This document shows, in pieces, positions 16,711 through 25,970 of a stretch of 49,092 nucleotides of DNA (position 1 is its first letter; each line of letters starts with the position of its first letter). The stretch is from Planctomycetia bacterium (GTDB lineage: Bacteria; Planctomycetota; Planctomycetia; Gemmatales; Gemmataceae), in NCBI GenBank assembly GCA_005772955.1, contig SXID01000132.1:1-49092 (forward strand). The letters run 5' to 3'. Under the pieces are notes generated by a model. The model had not been told where the DNA came from. It did not search any database and saw only the letters and a list, made by a program, of their open reading frames with translations. Both the position numbers and the translations under genes were made by a program.

Positions 16711-17229
16711 TTGGTCTGCACGATCCTCGGCGGCACGCTCGTGGTTTGCCTGCTCGCGGCGGGAATGTTCGGCTTCGGCGGTGACCACGACACCGACCAC
16801 GACCACGACGCCGGGCACGGGAACGTGTTCTTCGGAATGCTCTCCGTTCGCGCGATGACTTCCGCGCTGCTGTTCTTCGGTCTGGGTGGGATGACGGCGC
16901 GCTACTACAACGCGGACGAACTCGCCGCTTTCGGCATCGCGGTTGGTTCGGGCGTCCTCACGCTCTACCTCGTCGCGCTGGCGATGAAATCGTTGAAGCA
17001 ACTCAAGGCCGACGGCACGGCCCGCGTCGAGCGCGCGGTCGGTTGTACCGGCACCGTCTACCTGCGGATTCCCGGCGCGAGAGCCGGCGCGGGGAAGGTT
17101 CAACTGATGTTGCAGAACCGCACCGTGGAATACCAGGCGATGACCGCCGGGGAAGAACTGACGACCGGCCGCCCGATCAAGGTTGTCGCGATCATCAACT
17201 CGGACACCGTCGAAGTCGAAGCCGCGTGA
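16711..17229 (+). CDS. NfeD/YuaF-like membrane protein, flotillin partner
   Basis: About 172 residues: a first TM segment, a His/Asp cluster (GGDHDTDHDHDAGHG) that could bind metal, a second TM pair (residues 48-90), then a soluble beta-rich C-terminal domain resembling the OB-like domain of NfeD-type proteins (VGCTGTVYLRIPGAR, GRPIKVVAI). Genes of this kind usually precede a flotillin, as here with 71 bases between them. The start is uncertain: TTG 16711 is annotated, but the GGAGG at 16687-16691 suits a start nearer 16696, where the codon is ACG. Confidence 0.72.
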   Translation: MVCTILGGTLVVCLLAAGMFGFGGDHDTDHDHDAGHGNVFFGMLSVRAMTSALLFFGLGGMTARYYNADELAAFGIAVGSGVLTLYLVALAMKSLKQLKADGTARVERAVGCTGTVYLRIPGARAGAGKVQLMLQNRTVEYQAMTAGEELTTGRPIKVVAIINSDTVEVEAA

Positions 17230-17300
17230 CGCGCCCGGCCTCACAGAGGCCGGAGCGACGAAAGCACATCCACGAACTCCTCGCCTCTTGGAGCCACATC

Positions 17301-19064
17301 ATGCTGTCACTCGCTCTCCTCGCGCAAGCGAAATCCGGCGCCTCGGACATTCCGTGGCCGGTGATCAGTGCGGTCGCGGCCGGGATCGTCGCGTTCGGCC
17401 TGCTCATGCTCATCGTGAAGCGCTACAAGCGGTGCCCCAGTAACCGCGTCCTCGTGATCTACGGCAAGACCGGTGGCGGCAACGCGGCCAAGTGCGTTCA
17501 CGGCGGCGCGGCGTTCGTCGTGCCGCTCATTCAAGACTACTCGTACCTCAACCTCGACCCGATCCAGATCGAAGTTCCGCTCAAGGCCGCGCTCTCGATC
17601 GAGAACATTCGCGTGAACGTGCCCAGCGTGTTCACCGTCGCCATCGGCACCGACGCGGAGACGATGCAGAACGCCGCGATCCGGCTCCTGGGACTCGGCA
17701 CGCAGGAGATCAAGGAGCAGGCCCGCGACATCCTCTTCGGTCAACTGCGGCAGGTGATCGCGTCGATGCGGATTGAGGACATCAACAGCAATCGCGACCA
17801 GTTCTTGGAGAGCGTGCAGCGCTCGCTCGAACCGGAACTGAAGAAGATCGGGTTGGTGCTCATCAACGTGAACATCACCGACATCACCGACGAGAGCGGG
17901 TACATCGAGGCCATCGGCCGGAAGGCGGCCGCGATCGCGATTCAGCAGGCGAAGATCGACGTGGCGGAGCAAGAGAAGAAGGGGCAGATCGGCGTGGCCG
18001 AAGCGGAGCGCGAGCGCGCCATCTCGGTCGCGAACGCGACGAAGGTGCGCGAGATTGGCACCCGCGAGGCGACCCGCGAACAGGCGATCAAGGTTGCTCA
18101 ACTCGACAAGGACCGGCAAGTCGGTGAGCAGACGGCGCTGCTCGAACAGGAAACGCTTATCAAGGAATCGCAGCGGCAACAGGCCATTCGCATCGCCGAA
18201 CTCGACCGCGATCAGAAAGTCGGTGAGCAGCAGGCCGGCTTCGAGCGCGAGTCGCGTATTGCCGAAGCGGACCGTGACAAGCGCGTGCGGTTGGCCGAAG
18301 CCAACGCGACCGCGATCGGCGGCGAAGCGACGGCGCAAGCAACCATCGCCGCGGCGCAGGCCACGCTCGCGGTGAAGAACGCGGAAGCGTATCAACTCTC
18401 CGAAACGAAGACGCGCGAGGCCGAGGCCAACGTTCTCGAAGCGCAAAACAAGGCGATGGCGCGGGCCGCGCTCGCACAGGCCGACAAGATCGAAGCGGAA
18501 CAGCGCGCGGCGCTCGAAGCGCCAGCGAAGGCGCAGAAAGCGAAGATGATCGTGGACGCGGAAGCCGCCGCGGAGCGAGTGAAGCTCGAAGCGCAAGCCG
18601 CGGCTGCGACGATCTACGCGAAGCTCGAAGCCGAGGCTCGCGGGCAGTACGAGATTCTGGCGAAGAAGGGCGAGGGGTTGAAGGTCATCATCGACGCGTG
18701 CGGTAGCCCGCAGGCCGCGTTCCAACTGCTCATGCTCGAACACATGGACGCGCTCGCGGAGGCAAGCGCGAAGGCCATCTCGAACATCAAGTTCGACAAG
18801 GTGGTGGTGTGGGAAGGCGGCGGGAACGCGGCCGGCACGTCGAGTACCGCGGCCTTTCTCAAGGACATGGCCAGGATGATGCCGCCGATGATGCAGGTGA
18901 TGAAGGACATCGGCGGCGTGGAGGTGCCGGAGTACCTCGCGAAGCTCACCGCCGACGCGCCGCCGGCCGCGCCACCGAGCACGAACGGCACGCCCGCGCC
19001 GGCCGGGTTATTCTCTATAAGCACTTCAGGAACGCGACCAAGTCCTTCTTCTCGTCCTCGGTGA
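17301..19064 (+). CDS. Flotillin family protein
   Basis: 587 residues. One N-terminal TM helix (about 20-39), an SPFH/PHB domain (about 45-220, including VNVPSVFTVAIGT), then a long Ala/Glu-rich coiled coil (about 220-460) with repeated AEA/QAI patterns, and a C-terminal tail with MMPPMMQVMKD. Bacterial flotillins organise membrane microdomains, usually with an NfeD-type partner, encoded just upstream here. The last 17 codons overlap the 3' end of the convergent cytochrome gene by 50 bases, and the tail (STSGTRPSPSSRPR) is atypical, so the C-terminus may be a readthrough extension. Confidence 0.92.
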   Translation: MLSLALLAQAKSGASDIPWPVISAVAAGIVAFGLLMLIVKRYKRCPSNRVLVIYGKTGGGNAAKCVHGGAAFVVPLIQDYSYLNLDPIQIEVPLKAALSIENIRVNVPSVFTVAIGTDAETMQNAAIRLLGLGTQEIKEQARDILFGQLRQVIASMRIEDINSNRDQFLESVQRSLEPELKKIGLVLINVNITDITDESGYIEAIGRKAAAIAIQQAKIDVAEQEKKGQIGVAEAERERAISVANATKVREIGTREATREQAIKVAQLDKDRQVGEQTALLEQETLIKESQRQQAIRIAELDRDQKVGEQQAGFERESRIAEADRDKRVRLAEANATAIGGEATAQATIAAAQATLAVKNAEAYQLSETKTREAEANVLEAQNKAMARAALAQADKIEAEQRAALEAPAKAQKAKMIVDAEAAAERVKLEAQAAAATIYAKLEAEARGQYEILAKKGEGLKVIIDACGSPQAAFQLLMLEHMDALAEASAKAISNIKFDKVVVWEGGGNAAGTSSTAAFLKDMARMMPPMMQVMKDIGGVEVPEYLAKLTADAPPAAPPSTNGTPAPAGLFSISTSGTRPSPSSRPR

Positions 19065-20451
19065 GCTTCGTTTCCAGCACCAAGTTGAAGAACTCCACCA
19101 CGTCTTCCAGCGTGAGCAACCGGCCGTCGTGCAGGTACGGCGGGCTGTCCTTGATGCCACGCAGTGGGAACGTCTTGATCGGCCCGTCCATGTTCGCCGA
19201 GCGACCCATCACCGTGATCGGCTTGAAGAACCGCTCGGTCTGGAGGTTGTGCATCGTGTTGTCGGTGTAGTACGGGGCCGGGTGGCATGTCGCGCACTTC
19301 GCTTTACCGCTGAACACCACCTCGCCGCGTTTCTCGCTCTCGGTTGCGGTCGCGTTGAGCTTGCCGAAGATGTCCAGTTTCGGCGCGGGCGGGAAGTCGA
19401 GCAGCGACTGGAACTCGCCCATGAAGTGAACCTGACTGCCGCGTTCGAGGATGTTCACGCCCTTGCGGGTTGCCGCACCGGGGTCGCCATCGAAGTACGC
19501 GGCGCGCTGCTCGAACTCGGTGAAGTCCTCGATGCTTCGCAGCGAGCGCTGCGAGCCGAAGATGCGCTGCACGTTCACACCGCGAAGCGACGGCACGTCG
19601 ATACGGTGCCGGAACTCGTGCGGGCGGATGTCGCCGACGTTGTGTGTCGCGGCGTTGGTGTGCCCGTTCACGTGACAGTCGAAGCACGTCACGCCGCGAT
19701 GCGCCTTCTCGCTCCGCCGGTCCGCGGTCGCGTTGAACTGCGCCTGCGGGAACGGTGTCACGAGCAACCGAAGCCCTTCGAGCTGTTTCGGGTTCAGAAT
19801 GTCCTTGAACAGTTCCTCGAAGTTGTCGCCGGTGACGAGTTTGCCCTTCGACACGTCGCCGAGATCGAGCCGCGTGGTTAGGTACATCGGCGGCGGGAAC
19901 TCCGGCAGGAAGTGGTCTGGCAAGTCGTAGTCGAGATCGAATCTCGTGAGGTCGCGTCCTTCTTGCTTCTTGATTTCGTCGATGAGGAACTTGGGGAACA
20001 GCATCCCGCCTTCAAAGTGGTTCGCGTGCGGCAGCGGGAGGAACCCGCCGGGGAACAGTCCCTTCTCGCGGATGTCGTTCGGCGACATCGCGGCGAGCGC
20101 GGCCCATGTCGTACCGGCAGGGAGCTTCGCGCGTGGTCCGTGCTGCACCGCCTTGCCGCGTGTCATCTTGCTTTCGCCGGACTTGTCCGCGAGGTCGTAG
20201 CGCTCGGCGAGCAGCGCCATGTGCTTCTTCGCCTGATCCGCTTTCGCGGCTTTCATCTTCGCCATCATCGTGGCGAACTCGTTGGCCGCAGCCGGTTGAG
20301 CCGCGACCGGTTGCGCGACAACGGGAGGCGCATCGACGGGCTGCGCCGTCGCCGGCGCGCCAGCGGGCACCAGTTGCCACGCCGCGAGCGCGATCAGCCC
20401 GCCGACAGCGAGTGCCGGCAGCGGCCAGTTGGTGTTACGAACGCGACTCAT
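19015..20451 (-). CDS. Exported di-haem cytochrome c-type protein
   Basis: 478 residues. An N-terminal hydrophobic segment (PALAVGGLIALAAWQLVPAG) and Ala/Pro-rich linker precede two haem-binding CXXCH motifs: CFDCH at 256-260 and CATCH at 386-390. Regions such as PPYLHDGRLLTLEDVVEFF are typical of the cytochrome-c peroxidase/MauG-like fold, though I do not claim peroxidase activity. It would act outside the cytoplasmic membrane. ATG 20451 is preceded by a CGAGGAATC RBS. Its 3' end overlaps the flotillin gene tail to tail. Confidence 0.85.
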   Translation of the reverse strand: MSRVRNTNWPLPALAVGGLIALAAWQLVPAGAPATAQPVDAPPVVAQPVAAQPAAANEFATMMAKMKAAKADQAKKHMALLAERYDLADKSGESKMTRGKAVQHGPRAKLPAGTTWAALAAMSPNDIREKGLFPGGFLPLPHANHFEGGMLFPKFLIDEIKKQEGRDLTRFDLDYDLPDHFLPEFPPPMYLTTRLDLGDVSKGKLVTGDNFEELFKDILNPKQLEGLRLLVTPFPQAQFNATADRRSEKAHRGVTCFDCHVNGHTNAATHNVGDIRPHEFRHRIDVPSLRGVNVQRIFGSQRSLRSIEDFTEFEQRAAYFDGDPGAATRKGVNILERGSQVHFMGEFQSLLDFPPAPKLDIFGKLNATATESEKRGEVVFSGKAKCATCHPAPYYTDNTMHNLQTERFFKPITVMGRSANMDGPIKTFPLRGIKDSPPYLHDGRLLTLEDVVEFFNLVLETKLTEDEKKDLVAFLKCL

Positions 20452-20597
20452 GGGTGATTCCTCGGAGAGGTGAGGTGGTTCGACCGGCACCGCGTCGGCC
20501 GACCCGCAAACCTGACGCGAGTTGTACCACGGATCGCAGAGGTGGTGAACGCGCCAACTTCCAACATGAACGATAGGACGGCAGTATGCGACGCGGA

Positions 20598-21311
20598 TCA
20601 CCGCCGGCGGTTCCACTCGTCGCGTGAGTACTTCTCGGCAAGCAACTCTCGCGCCTTCTCCAGTGGGATGGGGGCGTACTCGCCATCGGGCCGCCACTCT
20701 TCGAGCAGCAGCCGCTTCAATTCCGCCGCGCTTGCGGGCAGATTCGTGACGAACTCGGTGTGTGCGCGTGCGCGCCGGTACTCGGGCTGGCGCTCCGGCG
20801 GGTTGAGGTACTTCGCCACGAGTGCGAGGTCGAAGCCGCACAGGAGCGTGCCGTGGTGCAGGAAATGCTCGCGCTTCCGCTGTTGCGCGTTACCCGAAAA
20901 CTTCACGCCATCGAGTGCGAGGTCACTCAGCCCTTCGACCGCGGCGGGAACGACCGAAGCGAGTGCGTTCACGAGGCGCGCGAGGATATACCGGTTCGAC
21001 GCGGGGATTTCGTTCAGCCTTTGGGCGTGATCGTAGCTGAGTACGAGGCTGAAGCAGAGGCAGCCCGGACCGAGCAGAACGGTTCCGCCACCGCTGGCAC
21101 GGCGCAACACAGGGATGCCGTCCCTCGCGCACGCCGCGAGGCTCACGTCGATAACGACCGAGCCGCCGGAGCCGACGACGACCGCGTACGTCGGCAGTTC
21201 CCAGAGGCGCAGGACTTCGCCGCCGGTGCCGGTTTCAGCCGCGACGAGCAGCGCTTCATCGAGCGCGAGGTTCATCGCGGGATCGGGCAGCGTATAATCG
21301 AGCAGCTTCAT
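20598..21311 (-). CDS. Lipoate-protein ligase A family protein
   Basis: 237 residues. Transfers lipoyl or octanoyl groups to lipoate-dependent enzymes. Motifs: MNLALDEALL at the N-terminus, RRASGGGTVLLGPGCL, and the catalytic lysine region DGVKFSGNAQQRKR. Shorter than E. coli LplA and without its accessory domain, so it could be an octanoyltransferase-type (LipM/LipL-like) protein. The 146-base gap to the cytochrome gene downstream shows no further gene. It diverges from the Dabb gene. Confidence 0.85.
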   Translation of the reverse strand: MKLLDYTLPDPAMNLALDEALLVAAETGTGGEVLRLWELPTYAVVVGSGGSVVIDVSLAACARDGIPVLRRASGGGTVLLGPGCLCFSLVLSYDHAQRLNEIPASNRYILARLVNALASVVPAAVEGLSDLALDGVKFSGNAQQRKREHFLHHGTLLCGFDLALVAKYLNPPERQPEYRRARAHTEFVTNLPASAAELKRLLLEEWRPDGEYAPIPLEKARELLAEKYSRDEWNRRR

Positions 21312-21390
21312 TCAGGCGTTGACGGCAATTAGGGGAAGCGTATTTCAACACCGTTGTTGTACGCGAACGCGAACCGCGAGGTGCTCTCTC

Positions 21391-21705
21391 ATGTCCTCTC
21401 CCCGACTGGCCCATAACGTATTCTTCAAACTGAAGGACGCTTCTCCCGCGAAGGTCCAAGAGCTGGTTGACGCGTGCAAGAAGTATCTGAACGTGCAGCC
21501 CGGCATCGTGTTCTTCGCCGTCGGCGCGCTGTGCGCGGAACTCACGCGTGAGGTGAACGACCGCGACTGGCACGTCGGGCTACACCTCGTGTTCGTGGAT
21601 AAAGCCAGTCACGACGCGTACCAGGACGACGCCACGCACCACAAGTTTGTGGACGAGAACAAGCCGAACTGGGCAGGCGTCCGCGTGTTCGATTCGCTCG
21701 TGTGA
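21391..21705 (+). CDS. Dabb-family protein (stress-responsive alpha/beta barrel)
   Basis: 104 residues, one dimeric alpha/beta barrel domain: LAHNVFFKLKD at the start, HVGLHLVFVDKASHDAYQ in the second half and a closing HHKFVDENKPNW. Family members vary in function from stress proteins to polyketide cyclases, so no reaction is given. A second small gene follows after 10 bases and is probably co-transcribed. Confidence 0.8.
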   Translation: MSSPRLAHNVFFKLKDASPAKVQELVDACKKYLNVQPGIVFFAVGALCAELTREVNDRDWHVGLHLVFVDKASHDAYQDDATHHKFVDENKPNWAGVRVFDSLV

Positions 21706-21715
21706 GACGTTCCCA

Positions 21716-22144
21716 ATGACTGAAATGAACCGCTTGCAACCGCACGAGATCGCGAAGTTCCTCCGGTCGTACCGGCTGGTCGGCGGCCGACTGCGCACGG
21801 TGAAGGTGGTTCACAAGGGCGCGCGTGTGGTCGCGGTGGAGTTCCGCACGCGCGTGCGCGAAGCGATCAGCGATCTGGGCAAAGACCCGCGATACGTGAA
21901 GCTCCGTTTGCGGCTCGACGGCGTGGAGGAGTTCCGTTTCCAGATGCGCCCGTCTCAACCGAAAGCGAAGATCACCGACGCCCGCATCGGCTACCACAAC
22001 GGGCTGTTCTTCGTGACGCTCGACTCCGTTGGCCTGGAACCCAGCGAAGTGGCGCAAGTGTTCGACTTCCGCGCGAGCGAAGTCTACGCCGCGGGTCGCG
22101 AGCTGTTTTGGGACGTGGTCACGCCGAAGGAAAAGGGCGCGTGA
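21716..22144 (+). CDS. Hypothetical protein downstream of the Dabb gene
   Basis: 142 residues, soluble, no signal peptide, rich in Arg and Val with alternating beta-type stretches (GGRLRTVKVVHKGARVVAVEF). It starts 10 bases after the Dabb stop and an alternative ATG is three codons downstream. It may be a small binding or sensor domain; no family recognised. A perfect 38-bp inverted repeat follows within 8 bases of the stop. Confidence 0.72.
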   Translation: MTEMNRLQPHEIAKFLRSYRLVGGRLRTVKVVHKGARVVAVEFRTRVREAISDLGKDPRYVKLRLRLDGVEEFRFQMRPSQPKAKITDARIGYHNGLFFVTLDSVGLEPSEVAQVFDFRASEVYAAGRELFWDVVTPKEKGA

Positions 22145-22151
22145 GGCGCGT

Positions 22152-22239
22152 CTTGTAGGGTGGGTCAAGGCTTTGCGCAGGCCCACCATCTTCGTGTCGC
22201 AATGGTGGGCCTGCGCAAAGCCTTGACCCACCCTACAAG
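22152..22239. repeat. Perfect 38-bp inverted repeat between convergent genes
   Basis: Arms 22152-22189 and 22202-22239, no mismatch, 12-base loop; core gtagggtgggtcaaggc. It starts 8 bases after the upstream stop on + and abuts the galM stop codon on -. It resembles a dispersed element and may serve as a bidirectional terminator. Confidence 0.9.
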
Positions 22240-23430
22240 TCACTTCGCGACGCTGAACTGGTACACGGTTGTCTGCTTGTAGGTCTCGCCGGTCTTCAGG
22301 ATCACGTTCGACTTGTCCTTCCACTCCGGCTTGTTGATCGAATCGGGGAACTTCTGCGGTTCCATGCAGAACCCATTGTACTGCTTGTACACCGCGCCGC
22401 CCTTGCCCTTGTTCGTGCCGTCGAGGAAGTTGCCGGTGTAGAACTGCAACCCGGGTTCGGTGGTTAGCACTTCCAGCACGCGACCGCTCTTCGGGTCGGT
22501 CACGCGAGCCGCCAGTTCCGGGCGCGCCGACGTACCCTTGTCCAGCACGTAGTTCAGGTCGAAGCCGATCGGCTTCCCGCCGGCCTTCTCCAGATCGGTT
22601 CCGATCGTCTTTGCCTTCACGAAGTCGAACACGGTCCCCGCGACCGGTGCAATCTTGCCCGTGGGAATGAGCGTGTCGTCGGCCGGGGTGTAGTTCTTCG
22701 CCGCGATGGTGACCTCGTGGCCCTTGATGTCGCCGGCCGCGTGCCCGGCCAAGTTGAAGTAGCTGTGGTGCGCGAGGTTGCAGAGCGTCGTCTTGGTCGT
22801 GGTCGCGCGGAAGTCGATCACCAGTTCGTTGTTGTCGGTGAGCGTGTACGTCACCTCGACCGCGAGCGCGCCCGGGTAGCCTTCTTCACCGTCGGGACTG
22901 GTACGCTTGAACGTGATGCTCGGGCCGGTCGCGGTGAGCGACGGTTTGCCCTGCCAGAATTTCTTGTCGAAGCCGCTCTTGCCGCCGTGCAGTGTGTGCG
23001 CGTCTTTTTCGTTGCCCTTCGTGACGGTGTACTCTTTATCATCCAGCTTGAAACGCGCGTTCGCGATGCGGTTCGCGACCCGACCGGCGTTCGTGCCGAA
23101 GTACGGGTGGCCGCCCATGTAGCCTTCGAGCTTGTCGAAGCCGAGCACGATGTCCGCGAACTTCCCGTCCTTGTCCGGCACGTGCAACTCGGTGATGATC
23201 GCGCCGTAGTCGATGCACTTCAGCGTCACGCCGTTCTTGTTGATGAGCGTGTACTGGTACACGCCGATGGTCGGCGACTCGTTCTTTTTCTTCTTGTCTT
23301 TCAACTCTTCTGGGCGCGGCATGGTGCCGTACTTGGTTTCCTCGAACGCCGGTCCGGTGCCGGGTCGCGGTTGCGCGGATGCGCTTGTGACAAGTGCGAG
23401 CGTGACGGCGAGTGCGGGGAGAGCGCGCAT
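22240..23430 (-). CDS. galM: Secreted aldose 1-epimerase (mutarotase)
   Basis: 396 residues. A signal peptide (MRALPALAVTLALVTSASA) places it in the periplasm, unlike E. coli GalM. Interconverts alpha and beta anomers of aldohexoses. Signatures: TNAGRVANRIANARF, the catalytic histidine region HTLHGGKSGFDK, NLAHHSYFNLAGH, and FCMEPQKFPDSIN containing the general-base glutamate. A Lys-rich insert follows the signal peptide. It may act on extracellular sugars together with the neighbouring sugar-acid dehydratase, which is inference from position. Confidence 0.92.
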   Translation of the reverse strand: MRALPALAVTLALVTSASAQPRPGTGPAFEETKYGTMPRPEELKDKKKKNESPTIGVYQYTLINKNGVTLKCIDYGAIITELHVPDKDGKFADIVLGFDKLEGYMGGHPYFGTNAGRVANRIANARFKLDDKEYTVTKGNEKDAHTLHGGKSGFDKKFWQGKPSLTATGPSITFKRTSPDGEEGYPGALAVEVTYTLTDNNELVIDFRATTTKTTLCNLAHHSYFNLAGHAAGDIKGHEVTIAAKNYTPADDTLIPTGKIAPVAGTVFDFVKAKTIGTDLEKAGGKPIGFDLNYVLDKGTSARPELAARVTDPKSGRVLEVLTTEPGLQFYTGNFLDGTNKGKGGAVYKQYNGFCMEPQKFPDSINKPEWKDKSNVILKTGETYKQTTVYQFSVAK

Positions 23431-23486
23431 GAATGCTCCGTGAAGCGGGATGGGGTGGGGACATGGTATCCGAGCGTGTAATCTAA

Positions 23487-23574
23487 GGCGAGCGGGGGGC
23501 GTAAGCCCCCTGATTGTTACGCCAATCGTTCACGCACTTGAAACCATCAGGGGGGCTTACGCCCCCCGCTCGCC
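23487..23574. repeat. Inverted repeat upstream of the sugar-acid dehydratase
   Basis: Arms 23487-23514 and 23546-23574 (ggcgagcggggggcgtaag and complement) with a one-base bulge. It ends 11 bases before the downstream ATG, so it occupies the promoter/5' leader position. Confidence 0.85.
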
Positions 23575-23585
23575 AGGAATCACCC

Positions 23586-25541
23586 ATGCCGTCCGACGTT
23601 CTCGACACGCCCGAAGCCGCCTACCAAATCGTTACCACCGGGAGCGGCCCGTCCGGCGCGCTCCCCCTAACCGACGAGCTGCTCCGCCACTCACCGAGCG
23701 GCAACCTGTGCGGCTGGACGCAGAACGTCGGCATGGGCTGGAACCCGGCCCTCATGGGCGGGAAAGAGTTCACCATCCTCAGCACGCACGGCGGGCTTCG
23801 CGCCGAAGACGGCACGCCGATCGCACTGGGCTTTCACTCCGGGCACTGGGAAGTTGGGTTGCTCGTGAAGGCCGCGGCGGAAGAGTTCGCGCGACTGCGG
23901 TGCATCCCGTTCGCAGGCGCGATCACCGACCCGTGCGATGGCCGCACGCAGGGCACCGCGGGCATGTACGACAGCCTGCCGTACCGCAACGATTCGTCGA
24001 TGGTGATGCGCAGGTTGATGCGTTCCCATCCAACGCGGGCCGGCGTGATGGGCGTTGCGACCTGCGACAAGGGCCTCCCCGCGATGATGATGGCGCTGGC
24101 GTCGCAGCACGACCACCCCACGATTCTCGTGCCCGGCGGCGTGATGCTCGCGGGCGAAGCCGAACACGAAGACACCGGGAAGGTCCAGACGATCGGCGCG
24201 CGATACGTTCACGGCGAGATGAGCATCGGGGAAGCCGCGGACGCGGGTTGTCACGCGTGCGCTTCGCCCGGCGGCGGGTGTCAGTTCCTCGGCACTGCGG
24301 CCACGTCGCAAGTCATCGGTGAAGCGCTCGGGCTGAGTCTGCCGCACTCGGCGCTCGCACCGTCGGGGCAACCGATCTGGCTCGACCTCGCCGTGCGATC
24401 CGCACGCGCGCTGTTCCACATGACGAACAGGGGAATTCGCACACCGCACATCCTGACGGAAGCGGCGTTCAAGAACGCGCTCGCGGTGTTCGCGGCGTTC
24501 GGCGGCAGCACGAATCTTCTGCTGCACACGCCCGCGATCGCGTTCCACGCCGGCGTTCGGCGACCCACCATCGAAGACTGGACGTTCTACAACCGCCGGG
24601 TGCCGCGACTCGTGGACGCGCTTCCGAACGGCCCGATGAACCACCCGACGATGCGTGTGTTCCTCGCGGGTGGCGTCCCCGAGGTAATGCTTCACTTGCG
24701 CGAACTCGGATTACTCGAACTCGACGCGCTGACGTCGTCGGGCCAAACCCTCGGCGCGAACCTCGACTGGTGGGCCAAGTCTGAACGCCGCTCGCGGCTT
24801 CGCGAGTTGCTTCGCACGCGCGACAAGGTCGATCCGGACCTCGTCATCATGTCGCCAGAAGTGGCCCGCAAGCGCGGCCTGACCAGCACGGTCACGTTCC
24901 CGCTCGGGAACCTCGCGCCAGACGGGTGCGTCATCAAATCAACGGCAATCGACCCTTCGGTTGTGGACAAGGACGGCATCTACCGGAAGCTCGGTCCGGC
25001 GAAGGTGTTCATCACGGAGAAGGCCGCGATCAAGGCGATCAAGGGCGAAGGCGACCGCAAGGTTGTGCCGGGTGATGTGCTGGTGTTGTGCTGTCGCGGG
25101 CCGCTCGGCAGCGGGATGGAAGAAACCTATCAGGTGACTTCGGCACTGAAGCATCTGAAGTGGGGGAAGCAAGTCGCGGTTATCACCGACGCGAGGTTCA
25201 GCGGTGTATCGACGGGCGCGTGCATCGGTCACGTTTCGCCCGAAGCGCTGGCCGGCGGTCCGATCGGCAAGCTCCGCGACGGCGACCTGATTCAAATCGT
25301 GATCGACCGCAACAAGCTGGAAGGCACGGTAGACCTCGTGGGTGATGTGACCGGCGCTCATGGAGTGGAATGGGGTACGGCTGAGTTGGCTTGCCGCGTA
25401 GCACGCGAAGACCTCGCCCCGGACCCGGCGTTGCCCGCGGACACACGCCTCTGGGCCGCGCTCCAGCACGCGAGCGGCGGCGTCTGGGGCGGTTGCGTGT
25501 ACGACCCCGACCTGATCGCCGCGAAGCTGGTGGGGAAGTGA
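23586..25541 (+). CDS. D-xylonate dehydratase-type IlvD/Edd protein (YjhG/YagF family)
   Basis: 651 residues, similar in order and motifs to E. coli YjhG/YagF throughout: [29 protein letters not shown]-like [56 protein letters not shown] and [16 protein letters not shown]. Cysteines in DPCDGRT, TCDKG and GGGCQF fit Fe-S cluster coordination. It would dehydrate D-xylonate or a related sugar acid in the cytoplasm; the exact substrate is inferred. ATG 23586 follows the palindrome. Confidence 0.88.
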   Translation: MPSDVLDTPEAAYQIVTTGSGPSGALPLTDELLRHSPSGNLCGWTQNVGMGWNPALMGGKEFTILSTHGGLRAEDGTPIALGFHSGHWEVGLLVKAAAEEFARLRCIPFAGAITDPCDGRTQGTAGMYDSLPYRNDSSMVMRRLMRSHPTRAGVMGVATCDKGLPAMMMALASQHDHPTILVPGGVMLAGEAEHEDTGKVQTIGARYVHGEMSIGEAADAGCHACASPGGGCQFLGTAATSQVIGEALGLSLPHSALAPSGQPIWLDLAVRSARALFHMTNRGIRTPHILTEAAFKNALAVFAAFGGSTNLLLHTPAIAFHAGVRRPTIEDWTFYNRRVPRLVDALPNGPMNHPTMRVFLAGGVPEVMLHLRELGLLELDALTSSGQTLGANLDWWAKSERRSRLRELLRTRDKVDPDLVIMSPEVARKRGLTSTVTFPLGNLAPDGCVIKSTAIDPSVVDKDGIYRKLGPAKVFITEKAAIKAIKGEGDRKVVPGDVLVLCCRGPLGSGMEETYQVTSALKHLKWGKQVAVITDARFSGVSTGACIGHVSPEALAGGPIGKLRDGDLIQIVIDRNKLEGTVDLVGDVTGAHGVEWGTAELACRVAREDLAPDPALPADTRLWAALQHASGGVWGGCVYDPDLIAAKLVGK

Positions 25542-25569
25542 CAATCCATTCACCCAGCAAGGAACTGAC

Positions 25570-25890
25570 ATGTCAAAGACGTACATGGCGGTTTCGTACG
25601 AACCTGACGATCCACCGCACCCCATGAGGAGCGCGGTCGTCACGAAGAAGCTCATTACCCTTGAGTGGGAAGAGGGCGACTACCTCGTTGGCCTCAGCGC
25701 CACTTCGACAGACGGGGCGCTGTATGAAGGCACCTACGAGTACCGCGGTTACCCTGACGAAATCTAACACGTTCGTCTGGGCCTCTATCGCGGCCCGAAC
25801 GGGGCGATGTTGCTGTTCGGAGACTGGTGGCAATTCCCGAACGACCCACACCAGCCGTGGCTGATCCATTCAGTTGTCGCGTCCAAGTAA
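25570..25890 (+). pseudogene. Small hypothetical gene broken by one in-frame TAA
   Basis: ATG 25570 opens 65 codons ending PDEI and a TAA at 25765-25767. In the same frame the coding-like sequence resumes at once with HVRLGLYRGPNGAMLLFGD, then WWQFPNDPHQPWLIH, and ends at a second TAA, 25888-25890. The composition and amino-acid character do not change across the first stop. I read this as a 106-codon gene with a single nonsense change. A truncated functional protein or a sequence error is also possible. No family recognised. Confidence 0.6.
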
Positions 25891-25970
25891 GTTCACGTTC
25901 GCGGGTGCTGGGTCGCCAATCTGGTGTTGGGGAAAGAGTGACGCTAAACTTGCGACAGGAGGAAACACCC

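Noticed and set aside
17307-18743. 478-codon antisense open frame within the flotillin gene
   Set aside because: Leu/Arg/His-rich shadow of the coiled-coil coding region without any domain.
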